Shown here one piece after another: positions 53,326 through 60,873 of a stretch of DNA of 64,000 bases (its first letter is position 1; each line of letters begins with the position of its first letter). The position numbers were made by a program, and so were the translations under genes. The stretch comes from QHXW01 sp035297145. GTDB lineage: Bacteria > Acidobacteriota > Terriglobia > Bryobacterales > Bryobacteraceae. The notes under the pieces were generated by a model that saw nothing but the letters and a program-made list of their open reading frames with translations, made no database searches and was not told the origin of the DNA. The stretch covers positions 124,001 through 188,000 of the forward strand of contig DATGZN010000094.1 of NCBI GenBank assembly GCA_035297145.1, written 5' to 3'.

Positions 53326-53999
53326 CCAACACTCTCCATCGTTACGGCGACGCGGCCAGCTTCTACGACGATTACATCGTTTTTGCAATTCCCAGCCGTG
53401 GCAACAACGACCAGGGCAGCGTTCCGAAGCTGAAGAAGTTTCTCGAGATGGCACTGCCGTTCAAACCGGTCAATCTGGGTGATGCCATCCACGGCGGTGC
53501 GCTGCGGCCTTCGCGCCACATGCAGCCTACGGCGCATTGGAAGCGCGACATGACGCCGGATTTCCAGGCGGTGATCGACGGCGTTGACACGCCAACGACT
53601 GTCGCGGCCGTTTTCGATGATCGCGTCTCCGCCGAGGATTTTGTCAAAACCGTGCGCGCGGCCGACCTTGGGCTGTGCATCAACATCTCGACGTCGATCG
53701 ACGGTGCCGAGCAGTGCTGCCACGCCGCCGGAATTCCGCGGCACAGCGTCGGCTACTCCCTCGGTTTCGAAGGCAAGACCGAGAAACTGCCTAACAGCCA
53801 GGTGCTCACGCTGACCACGATGTGCGGCCACGGCATGATCTCGACCAGCCTGGCGAAGAAAATGATCGATTGGGTGAAGGAAGGGCGGCGCACTCCCGAG
53901 CAGGCCGTCACCTACATGGCGCGCTTCTGTTCCTGCGGCGTTTACAATCCTTCGCGAGCCAAGCGCATTCTCGAAGACGCCCGAACCAAGATCAAGTAG
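53322..53999 (+). CDS. Conserved-looking Cys-rich protein of unknown function
   Basis: 225 residues, not recognised. Notable features: an N-terminal block FYDDYIVFAIPSRGNNDQG, a region with CINISTSIDGAEQCCHAAG, a CGHGMISTSLAKK motif and a C-terminal FCSCGVYNPSRAKRIL. The five or more cysteines with nearby histidines could ligate a metal or cluster. Its ATG overlaps the ferredoxin-like gene stop. The arrangement suggests a catalytic partner for the iron-sulfur protein. A strong hairpin follows the stop codon. Confidence 0.7.
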   Translation: MTNTLHRYGDAASFYDDYIVFAIPSRGNNDQGSVPKLKKFLEMALPFKPVNLGDAIHGGALRPSRHMQPTAHWKRDMTPDFQAVIDGVDTPTTVAAVFDDRVSAEDFVKTVRAADLGLCINISTSIDGAEQCCHAAGIPRHSVGYSLGFEGKTEKLPNSQVLTLTTMCGHGMISTSLAKKMIDWVKEGRRTPEQAVTYMARFCSCGVYNPSRAKRILEDARTKIK

Positions 54000-54020
54000 G
54001 ACAGGCATTCCTGCCTGTCC
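53999..54020. terminator. Palindromic hairpin between convergent genes
   Basis: GGACAGGC (53999-54006) pairs perfectly with GCCTGTCC (54013-54020) across a six-base loop. It begins at the stop codon of the Cys-rich gene and precedes the stop of the convergent alkyltransferase-like gene. There is no T-run, so it may be a repeat-type palindrome acting as a two-way terminator. Confidence 0.6.
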
Positions 54021-54027
54021 GTTGTCA

Positions 54028-54354
54028 CTACCTGAGTCGCCGTTTCACCGTTTCAAATCGAAACTCGTGCACCCGCATGTTAATGCGCCGGCCGCGAAAC
54101 GTAACGCCTTCATTTTCGAGGCGCAGCCGCTGTTCCATTCCCGGATGTCCCCGGAGCTTGATTTCGCCGCCGGCGCCGACTACGCGATGCCACGGGATCG
54201 AGCCGTGCGCGGCCCGGAGAGCCCACGCGACCTGCCGGGCATTCTTGGGGAACCCAGCGGCCCTAGCTACCTGGCCGTAGGTCGCGACCTTGCCTCGTGG
54301 AATTTTCCAGACTGGCGCGAGCAGATCGCGGAGTGTAAGGGGCTGGCGAGTCAC
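54028..54354 (-). CDS. Alkyltransferase-like (ATL) protein
   Basis: 108 residues matching the C-terminal DNA-binding domain of O6-alkylguanine-DNA alkyltransferases: IPRGKVATYGQVARAAGFP, then AHGSIPWHRVVGAGGEIKLR. The active-site PCHR motif reads PWHR, so the acceptor Cys is replaced by Trp. That is the hallmark of ATL proteins, which bind alkylated guanine and hand it to nucleotide excision repair instead of dealkylating it. The start overlaps the pckA stop by four bases. Confidence 0.9.
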   Translation of the reverse strand: MTRQPLTLRDLLAPVWKIPRGKVATYGQVARAAGFPKNARQVAWALRAAHGSIPWHRVVGAGGEIKLRGHPGMEQRLRLENEGVTFRGRRINMRVHEFRFETVKRRLR

Positions 54355-55964
54355 ACCGCCGGCGCCGCTTCCCGAACTTCGTGCTCGACCGTCGCGAACT
54401 TCTCGAAATTGCGGTTAAAACGGGCGCTCAGGTCGGTGGCCGCACGATCGTAGGCGGCCTTGTCGTCCCACAGGCCGCGCGCATCGAGCATTTCGCCTGG
54501 GACGTTGGGGCAGCTCTGTGGCACGAGCACACGAAACACCGGATGTGGAGTGACGGGCACGTCATCCAGCTCGTCTGACAGGGCGGCATTCACCATGGCC
54601 CGCGTGTAGGCGAGTTTCATGCGCTTCCCCACACCGTAAGGTCCGCCCACCCAGCCGGTATTCACCAGCCAGCAGGAAGCCGCATGCTGGCGCATTTTGT
54701 CGCCCAGCATGTTGGCGTAGATGGAAGGAGCCCTCGGCAGAAAGGGTGCGCCGAAACACGCGCTGAACGTGGCTTCCGGTTCTTTGCCCAGCCCGCGCTC
54801 GGTGCCCGCAACCTTGGCCGTATAGCCGCTGAGGAAGTGATACATGGCCTGTTCGGGCGTGAGCCGCGAAATGGGCGGCAGCACGCCGAAAGCATCGGCC
54901 GTCAGGAAAAAAATGTGGTCGGGATGTCCGCCTACGCTGGGCAGCACCGCATTCTCGATGAACTCCAGCGGGTAAGCGGCGCGCGTGTTTTCGGTGATTT
55001 CATCGGAGTTGAAATCCAGATCGCGCGTTTGCGACTCCATATTGACGTTTTCGAGAACCGTGCCGAAACGGATGGCGTTCCAGATCTGTGGTTCCTGCTC
55101 GCGCGAGAGACGGATGCATTTCGCGTAACAACCGCCCTCGAAGTTGAACACGCCGCGATGGCTCCAGCCGTGCTCGTCATCGCCGATGAGGAGACGGTTG
55201 GGATCCGCGGACAGCGTTGTCTTGCCCGTACCGGAAAGCCCGAAGAACAGAGCGACGTTTCCATCACGGCTCATATTTGCCGAACAGTGCATGGGCAGCA
55301 CGCCTTCTTCCGGCAGCAGGTGATTGAGAATCGTGAATACGGATTTTTTCAGCTCACCGGCATAGCTGGTGCCGGCGATCAGCACGATGCGGCGCGTGAA
55401 ATTCAGAATGATGCAGGTCTCGGAGTGGGTACCGTCGGACTCCGGGTCGGCCTGGAAGCCGGGTACGAAAAGTATCGTGAAATCGGCGGCGGCGCGGCCG
55501 GCCTCCGATCGCGGCGGGCGAATCAGCAGCTGCCTGGCGAACAGCGCGTGCCAAGCCAACTGAGTGATCACACGGACGGTGAGTGCGTAGCCGGCGTCGG
55601 CGCCCGCCAGGCAGTTCTGAACGAAGAGCTCATTCCCTTGGAGGAATGCGACTACTTTGGAGTAGATATGGTCGAAATGGTGGGGCGAAATAGGCTGGTT
55701 CACCGGTCCCCAGTTCACCGTATGCTCGGTGAACTCATCGCGAACGATGAATTTGTCCTTCGGAGAGCGCCCGGTGAACTGGCCGGTGTGTACCACCAGG
55801 GCTCCATCGTTTGCCAGCAAGCCTTCGCGGCGCTGGATAGCGTGTTCGATGAGAGGCTCGGACCCGAGGTCGCGAAACGAGCGGCTGACATTGTGGATGC
55901 CCAGCTGCGCGAATTCCCCGTTGACGGCCCGGCCCCGAACGTGTTCGGTATCATTAGCCGGCAT
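54351..55964 (-). CDS. pckA: Phosphoenolpyruvate carboxykinase (ATP)
   Basis: 537 residues, typical for the ATP-dependent enzyme that converts oxaloacetate to PEP in gluconeogenesis. Seen in order: HTGQFTGRSPKDKFIV, AGTSYAGELKKSVFTILNHL, the P-loop FGLSGTGKTTLSADPNR, the metal-binding IGDDEHGWSHRGVFNFEGG, and NTGWVGGPYGVGKRMKL near the C-terminus. The ATG at 55964 is only 24 bases from the divergent gene. The next gene downstream, the ATL gene, overlaps the stop. Confidence 0.96.
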   Translation of the reverse strand: MPANDTEHVRGRAVNGEFAQLGIHNVSRSFRDLGSEPLIEHAIQRREGLLANDGALVVHTGQFTGRSPKDKFIVRDEFTEHTVNWGPVNQPISPHHFDHIYSKVVAFLQGNELFVQNCLAGADAGYALTVRVITQLAWHALFARQLLIRPPRSEAGRAAADFTILFVPGFQADPESDGTHSETCIILNFTRRIVLIAGTSYAGELKKSVFTILNHLLPEEGVLPMHCSANMSRDGNVALFFGLSGTGKTTLSADPNRLLIGDDEHGWSHRGVFNFEGGCYAKCIRLSREQEPQIWNAIRFGTVLENVNMESQTRDLDFNSDEITENTRAAYPLEFIENAVLPSVGGHPDHIFFLTADAFGVLPPISRLTPEQAMYHFLSGYTAKVAGTERGLGKEPEATFSACFGAPFLPRAPSIYANMLGDKMRQHAASCWLVNTGWVGGPYGVGKRMKLAYTRAMVNAALSDELDDVPVTPHPVFRVLVPQSCPNVPGEMLDARGLWDDKAAYDRAATDLSARFNRNFEKFATVEHEVREAAPAV

Positions 55965-55988
55965 TTGCTTCTATCGTAATATGGAAGC

Positions 55989-56591
55989 ATGGTGGCAAGA
56001 GCGCGCTTGAGCGCGCTGGGGGCAATGTTTTGCCTGCTGGCATTCAGTCAAGTCATCGAGTTCGACAACCGCGGGCTGCATTATCAAACGCTCACGCGGC
56101 GCGGTGTGACCGTAATGTTTGCCCACATGCCCACCCATTTGCGTGAGTTCAGCATCCTGCAGGTCGCTGTTTCGAACGGGTCGCAGGCGCCGTACACCAT
56201 CCGGCCGGAGGATTTTCGATTTGTGCGGCCGGACGGTACCACGATTCACGCGGCGTCAGCCGATCAGGTGGTGAACATGCTGCTCGAAAAAGGATCGCGC
56301 AACGACGTGGTCCGGCTGGTGACAGCTTATGAGTCGGGACTGTACGGTATCCAACGTATGGTCTCAACGAATGGATATGAATTACGCCGGCAGGCGGCTT
56401 TGGCCGAGGTGCAATCCACCAAGCTGAAGGCGGCCGCGGCTGCATCGGCGATCGCGCTGGTGCAAACCAGGCTGCCCGGAGGGGAATCTACCGATGGGGC
56501 CGTATTCTTCTCGCATGAGGGCAAGCCGCTGACCGGTGGGCATGTGATTGTCCAGACTAATACCGACACATTCGAGTTCAAAGACGAGTAG
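55989..56591 (+). CDS. Secreted protein of unknown function
   Basis: 200 residues. A hydrophobic N-terminus (LSALGAMFCLLAFSQ) is a probable signal peptide. The mature part begins VIEFDNRGLHYQTLTRRGVTV and includes REFSILQVAVSNGSQAPYTI and FRFVRPDGTTIHAASADQVV, then a helical segment and a beta tail ending FEFKDE. I see no assigned family. It is divergent from pckA and followed by overlapping hairpins. Confidence 0.65.
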   Translation: MVARARLSALGAMFCLLAFSQVIEFDNRGLHYQTLTRRGVTVMFAHMPTHLREFSILQVAVSNGSQAPYTIRPEDFRFVRPDGTTIHAASADQVVNMLLEKGSRNDVVRLVTAYESGLYGIQRMVSTNGYELRRQAALAEVQSTKLKAAAAASAIALVQTRLPGGESTDGAVFFSHEGKPLTGGHVIVQTNTDTFEFKDE

Positions 56592-56619
56592 CTGACTCGT
56601 CGAGTGAGTCAACTCGACG
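56583..56619 (+). promoter_or_regulatory. Overlapping mutually exclusive hairpins
   Basis: Three perfect stems share bases: GACGAGT (56583-56589) with ACTCGTC (56595-56601); TGACTC (56593-56598) with GAGTCA (56606-56611); CGTCGAGT (56598-56605) with ACTCGACG (56612-56619). They start at the end of the coding region and cannot all form at once. No T-run follows. Could be a terminator or a repeat remnant. Confidence 0.5.
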
Positions 56620-56767
56620 CATATCTTGATCGACTGGTAGTACCCGGACATTCAAACTCAAGGCATTTAACATTGACGTCCGCGACAACTTCCGAGTTAC
56701 CGTTTCAGGTCACCGTAGGCGGCTGGCCAGCGCAGGATTCCTTTGTCGTCCTGGTTAAGTAGTAGAT

Positions 56768-57646
56768 TTACAGCGAGAACCGCGCGCGGTCAGCGCTGAC
56801 CGCCGCACCGACGATGGCGATCTCATCGCTTGTGGGGACGATTTCGAACAGGCTGCCTTGTAGCGGGCTCATGCGCACCATGTCTTGGAGGTCGATGTTC
56901 AGGCGCTCGACATCGACGAAGCGCGCATTGGGCCCGGTGAGATAGAACTTGCCTGGCCCATCGAGATGAATGCTGGTGGCGGTGCCGGCCGCCAGCGCGC
57001 GATGCCAGAGCCGCACGAACGCCGCGCAGCGCGCATCTCCGGATTTGGCTTCGGCGAATACTTCATCGGGCTCCATATCCAGGAAGCGTCGGCGCATGGC
57101 GGCATGGCCCATGATCCCTTCCAGGTGGCCGACACCTCCGCAACCGCAAAACTTGTCCTTGGGGTCGAGTGTAACGACCATGTGGCCGCCTTCCCAGACG
57201 CCTTCCGCCTGCGGATAGCGGCCGTAGCCGATGCCATCGCCCAGGGTCCATACGCGAACCAGGCTTTCCAGCTTTCCGCGCGTAGCCGCGATGCCCGCGG
57301 CCATGGCGTCGGCATCGTTCAACACCAGTACGCGCTGGAACGACGTGCCGAGAGCGCCTTGCAGATAATAACCCTTGGTCTGTTGCAGGTTGGGCGATTC
57401 TTCGATGCGCCCGTCGCGGATGATCCCGGCGAAGCCGATACCCACGGCCTCAACCGGGGCGCCGCCGGTGACGAGTTCGATTTGACGCCGGACCAGTTCG
57501 CCGATTTCGTCGGCAGGGACGCCGTATAGTCCTTCGGAATCGGAACCTGGCTCGGGATAAATACGCACCGGTCCCACGACGTGGCTGCCTTCCACGAGGC
57601 CCGCCACAATCCGTTCCGACGCCATTACGCCGACGATTTTCGCCAT
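56768..57646 (-). CDS. ROK family protein (sugar kinase-like)
   Basis: 292 residues. A short N-terminal strand segment is followed by AVGIGFAGIIRDGRIEESPN, VLVLNDADAMAAGIAATRG and LGDGIGYGRYPQAEGVWEGG. The Cys cluster KFCGCGGVGHLEGIMG corresponds to the ROK zinc motif (usual CxCGxxGCxE; here His replaces one Cys). The N-terminal ATP-binding motif (DxGGT) is weak, reading MASERIVAGLV, so kinase activity is uncertain. It follows sthA by 15 bases, so both may belong to one operon. Confidence 0.8.
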   Translation of the reverse strand: MAKIVGVMASERIVAGLVEGSHVVGPVRIYPEPGSDSEGLYGVPADEIGELVRRQIELVTGGAPVEAVGIGFAGIIRDGRIEESPNLQQTKGYYLQGALGTSFQRVLVLNDADAMAAGIAATRGKLESLVRVWTLGDGIGYGRYPQAEGVWEGGHMVVTLDPKDKFCGCGGVGHLEGIMGHAAMRRRFLDMEPDEVFAEAKSGDARCAAFVRLWHRALAAGTATSIHLDGPGKFYLTGPNARFVDVERLNIDLQDMVRMSPLQGSLFEIVPTSDEIAIVGAAVSADRARFSL

Positions 57647-57661
57647 CGCAGCTCTCCTCGG

Positions 57662-59050
57662 CTAAAGACGCGCCAGCTTGTTCAGGCCGTTGAACGCCGC
57701 GGCTTTGTACGCTTCGGCCAGCGTGGGGTAATTGAATACGGTGTCCACGAAATACTCTACCGTTCCCTTGAGAATCAGCACAGCCTGCCCGATGTGCAGC
57801 AATTCGGAGGCGCCTTCGCCGATGACGTGTACCCCCAGCAATTCCTTGGTCTCGCGGTGAAAGATGATCTTGAGACGGCCGGTGGTGTCGCCGCGAATCT
57901 GGCCGCGCGCGATCTCGCGATAGTACGCCACGCCCACTTCATATGGGACGTCCTCGTCGGTCAACTGCTCCTCGGTTTTTCCAATGAAAGAAATCTCGGG
58001 GATGGTGTAAATGCCGTAGGGGTAGTAGGCCGGATTGGAGTGCATCACGTGCCCGAAAGCATGGGCGGCGGCTAGGCGTCCCTGTTCCATCGATACCGAT
58101 GCCAGGCTGGGGAAGCCGATCACGTCTCCCGCGGCGTAGATGTGCGGCTGGCTGGTGCGGTACTCGGCGTCAACCGTAATGCGCCCGCGCGCGTCGGCGC
58201 TAATTCCAGCCGCTTGCAGGTTCAGCTCATCCACATTTCCCTGGCGCCCTACTGCATACAACAACGCATCGCCCGAGATCTTTTTCTTGCTGTGCAGATT
58301 GGCAACAACGCCGCCATTGGGGGCTTCCTCGACGCTCTCTACCTCTTCGCCCAGGCGCATGGTGACCCGATGATCGCGCAGATGATACGAGAGCGCCTCG
58401 ACAATTTCGGAGTCCGCGAATTCGAGCAGCCGCGGGCGCTTCTCCACCAGAATCACGCGCACGCCGAGAATGGCGAACATGCAGGTGTACTCGACGCCGA
58501 TGACGCCGCCGCCGACCACGATCAGGGTTTTCGGCACATCCGACATCTGCAGGATCTGGTCGCTGTTGACGATGGTCTTGCCGTTCAGCGGCACGTTAGG
58601 GGATACGGCCGGCTTGGTGCCCGTGGCAATGATGATGTTGTTGGCCTCGAGTTCCGTCAGCCCAAGTGAGTTGGTCACGCGCAAATGCTTGGAATCCACG
58701 AAGCTCGCGACGCCGGTGAGCACCTCCACACCGTTGCGGGAAAGCTGCGCCTGCGTCACATCGACCTCGGTCTTGATGACGTGCTGCACGCGGAACAGGA
58801 GATCCGACATGCAGATCTTCTCTTTCACGCGGTAATTGATGCCGTAGATGTTCTGGTAGTAGAAGCCGGAGAGGTGCAGCACGGCTTCGCGCATGGTCTT
58901 GCTGGGGATGGTGCCGGTGTTGATGCAGGCGCCGCCCAGCACTTCGCGGCTTTCCACCAGGGCCACGCGCTTACCGGATTTGGCTCCCTGAATGGCGGCG
59001 CGCTGCCCGGCCGGCCCGGAACCGATGACAATCAGATCGAAGATCAACAT
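57662..59050 (-). CDS. sthA: Soluble NAD(P) transhydrogenase
   Basis: 462 residues. The N-terminal FAD motif DLIVIGSGPAGQRAAIQGA and the sequence GGACINTGTIPSKTMREAVL identify SthA; the second active-site Cys of related disulfide reductases is replaced by Thr (CINTGT), as expected. The NAD(P) motif VVGGGVIGVEYTCMFAILG and the C-terminal interface YYPYGIYTIPEISFIGKTEE follow. It interconverts NADPH and NADH in the cytoplasm. ATG 59050 is well supported. First gene of the sthA-ROK pair. Confidence 0.95.
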   Translation of the reverse strand: MLIFDLIVIGSGPAGQRAAIQGAKSGKRVALVESREVLGGACINTGTIPSKTMREAVLHLSGFYYQNIYGINYRVKEKICMSDLLFRVQHVIKTEVDVTQAQLSRNGVEVLTGVASFVDSKHLRVTNSLGLTELEANNIIIATGTKPAVSPNVPLNGKTIVNSDQILQMSDVPKTLIVVGGGVIGVEYTCMFAILGVRVILVEKRPRLLEFADSEIVEALSYHLRDHRVTMRLGEEVESVEEAPNGGVVANLHSKKKISGDALLYAVGRQGNVDELNLQAAGISADARGRITVDAEYRTSQPHIYAAGDVIGFPSLASVSMEQGRLAAAHAFGHVMHSNPAYYPYGIYTIPEISFIGKTEEQLTDEDVPYEVGVAYYREIARGQIRGDTTGRLKIIFHRETKELLGVHVIGEGASELLHIGQAVLILKGTVEYFVDTVFNYPTLAEAYKAAAFNGLNKLARL

Positions 59051-59551
59051 CTAGGTCTTGGGTGGCTCACCTCAAGAGTTCATTAAACCATGCTCGCGTA
59101 TGATTTAGGTTGCGATACGATTACGTGGGGAAGAAGCGCCGGGCACGCTTGGATTTGGGATTTAGGATTTGGGATTTGGCTGGACGGACGCCCGTTGGGC
59201 AGCCCATTCGAAGCCTCATTCCTGTAGCGCGGGCTAACGCGGGGTTGGCGGGAGACCCGCGCCTTTTCGACACGTGGCGAAACCAACTGCCGCAGGTACC
59301 CGCAAACTGCGCGTGTCCCTGCGCTACATGGTCGATCGGCGTTCGCGCTGTCGATTAAGGCGGAATCACGTGCCTGACGGAACCAGTACCGCGCCAGGTC
59401 CGCTTATGCGGAGCACAGTTCCGAGTGCCTGAACTTTCGATTTGACGGCGAGAAAGATATGCTCAAAAAGAGAGAGATCTGCTTACGGCTTGCCCCGCTC
59501 TGAATCGAGGGCCCGTAGAGCATTCGCAGCCCCGAGAGGAGATCAACAGGG
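59051..59551. other. Gene-free interval with a heptamer repeat
   Basis: No coding region with family signal is seen in these 501 bases, and no tRNA-like T-arm. The interval holds the GGATTTG repeat at 59151-59178 and a GC-rich stretch around 59225-59345. The ribosome-binding region AGGAG (59537-59541) belongs to the next gene. Confidence 0.6.
59151..59178. repeat. Four tandem GGATTT(G/A) heptamers
   Basis: Units GGATTTG (59151-59157), GGATTTA (59158-59164), GGATTTG (59165-59171) and GGATTTG (59172-59178). On the other strand this reads as the CAAATCC-type heptamer arrays seen between genes in several bacterial phyla. No coding role is suggested. Confidence 0.8.
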
Positions 59552-60124
59552 ATGGCACGCATTCAAGGAGTGGAGCCTCAACAGGCCAACTGGTTCGTTC
59601 GTTTTGTTTATTGGATGGTGCGGCGAAAGCTCGGGCATGTTGTCCTTCCGATCAAAATCACGGCGCATCATGCCCGGCTGCTTCGGTCATTGGCTGAGAT
59701 GGAAACAGGGCAGGCGGCAGCCAGGACCGTCGATGCCGGTCTGAAATCGCTGGCATCAGTGAAGACGGCGATGCTCATCGGGTGCCCGTTCTGAATCGAT
59801 ATCGGTTCTGCCGTGAGCAGAAAACAAGGCGTCACGGAGGAAAAGCTGATGGCGCTGGCCGATTTTGAAAAGAGCACCGCGCTCAGCGAAGAGGAGAAGC
59901 TGGTGCTACGTTACGCGGCCGCGATGTCTGCGACTCCGGTCAACGTCTCTGACGAACTGTTTGCGCAACTTAGACAACGCTTCACGGAAAAGCAGCTTGT
60001 CGAGCTGACCTCGTCCATCGCGTGGGAGAACTATCGCGCCCGTTTTGACCACGCGTTCGGCATTGAAGCCGAGGGCTTCTCTCAAGGCGCGTTCTGCCCG
60101 TTACCGGACCGCAAGCAGTCCTAG
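59552..60124 (+). CDS. AhpD/carboxymuconolactone decarboxylase-like, predicted selenoprotein (UGA codon 81)
   Basis: Read through the in-frame TGA at 59792-59794 this is a 190-residue protein. Residues 1-80 end with TAMLIGCPF; after the UGA the same frame continues IDIGSAVSRKQGVTEEKLMA, then LSEEEKLVLRYAAAMSATPV and ENYRARFDHAFGIEAEGFS, the full C-terminal part of the family. The redox motif becomes C78-P-F-U81 in place of CxxC, the peroxidatic pair of AhpD-like enzymes, so a hydroperoxide or disulfide reductase role is likely. A GTG at 59813 could be mistaken for a separate start. The Shine-Dalgarno AGGAG at 59537-59541 supports ATG 59552. Pseudogene is the alternative. Confidence 0.87.
59806..59822 (+). 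promoter_or_regulatory. Candidate bacterial SECIS hairpin
   Basis: Six perfect pairs, TTCTGC (59806-59811) with GCAGAA (59817-59822), close the five-base loop CGTGA. The loop starts 17 nt after the UGA and has G at position two. The loop differs in only its last base from the CGTGC loop of the candidate at 50613-50631, as expected if one SelB reads both. Confidence 0.72.
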
Positions 60125-60202
60125 CCGCATCGCTAGTCGGCTCGCCACGCCTGGATGGTGTGGACCACACTACTCAGGGCATGCAGGATTTCGCCACATT
60201 GA

Positions 60203-60421
60203 TCGGCGACATACCCACCTCCTGATGTGCCTCTTGGATACGTAATCTCAGGTCAGTCCGGCTTGATCCACTACACGGAAGGCAGAGTTTTCCTGAACGA
60301 CCAGTTGATCGAGCCCAAGTTTGGCGAATTCCCCCAACTCAAAAATGCTGACACCGTCGGCCTTCTCATGGAAGCCGCGACTGGGCTCCCCACAAGGCGA
60401 TTTGGCCCGACCGGGAATTGA
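60203..60421 (+). pseudogene. Fragment resembling the N-terminus of a FecR-type envelope protein
   Basis: The frame reads PPPDVPLGYVISGQSG, then LIHYTEGRVFLNDQLIEPKF and GEFPQLKNAD, which resembles the start of acidobacterial FecR-like proteins. After about residue 50 the resemblance stops (TVGLLMEAATG) and the frame ends at 60421. There is no signal peptide and no good ribosome-binding site, only a GTG at 60227. I read it as a truncated remnant; the family match is from memory. Confidence 0.42.
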
Positions 60422-60422
60422 A

Positions 60423-60863
60423 CTACTCGTGGGGCGGCCAGTAATCCCGCACCGAGATCAATTTGCATCTCGCCATCAAATAAGGGGGCATGCTCTGCCG
60501 GCTGTCGGCGCCGATCAGAAGCAGCCCCCGAAATGATTGAAGCTGGTCAAATAGGTTGGCGTACCTGTCGTGTGAATCCTTCACATCAGTTCTCGAACCG
60601 AATAGAGCATCCGCTTCATCGAAAAACAGGATGCCGTGGGGATCGCTCCCGGGATTCAAGGCATCCAGATTCCACTCAGCGCTAAGGTTCGCTCCGTAGC
60701 CGAGCTGTCTGGCGATCGCCTGCGCCAGTTGGAGCCTGTGTACGCGCTCGCCTTCCAGTACGACCACGCTTCCGGGCGGCTGGCGGCGCAGTTCGCCAGC
60801 GAGTTCTGCTACGCCGCCTTTGTCAAGGCTTCTGGATTGGGCGGAAAAGCGATCGAGGTTCAT
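60423..60863 (-). CDS. Short AAA-like protein with degenerate P-loop
   Basis: 146 residues. Walker B and the following box are excellent (ILFFDEADALFG, then VKDSHDRYANL), with a sensor-1-like LLIGADS and a C-terminal PYLMARCKLISV. The place where the P-loop GxxGxGKT should stand reads VVLEGERVHRLQLAQA, with no Gly-Lys-Thr, so ATP binding is doubtful. The length is about half that of related AAA proteins. It may be a pseudo-ATPase subunit or a shrinking gene. Neighbouring fragments suggest the latter. Confidence 0.62.
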   Translation of the reverse strand: MNLDRFSAQSRSLDKGGVAELAGELRRQPPGSVVVLEGERVHRLQLAQAIARQLGYGANLSAEWNLDALNPGSDPHGILFFDEADALFGSRTDVKDSHDRYANLFDQLQSFRGLLLIGADSRQSMPPYLMARCKLISVRDYWPPHE

Positions 60864-60873
60864 TTATGAGTGA

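Noticed and set aside
59813..60124. Separate small gene starting at GTG 59813
   Set aside because: It is in the same frame as the upstream part, is separated only by one UGA, and completes the same protein family, so a single gene read through UGA fits better.
60395..60430. tRNA-like text around GACCGGGAATTGAAC
   Set aside because: It looks like an antisense T-arm, but flanking bases do not pair and no acceptor, D or anticodon arm is found.
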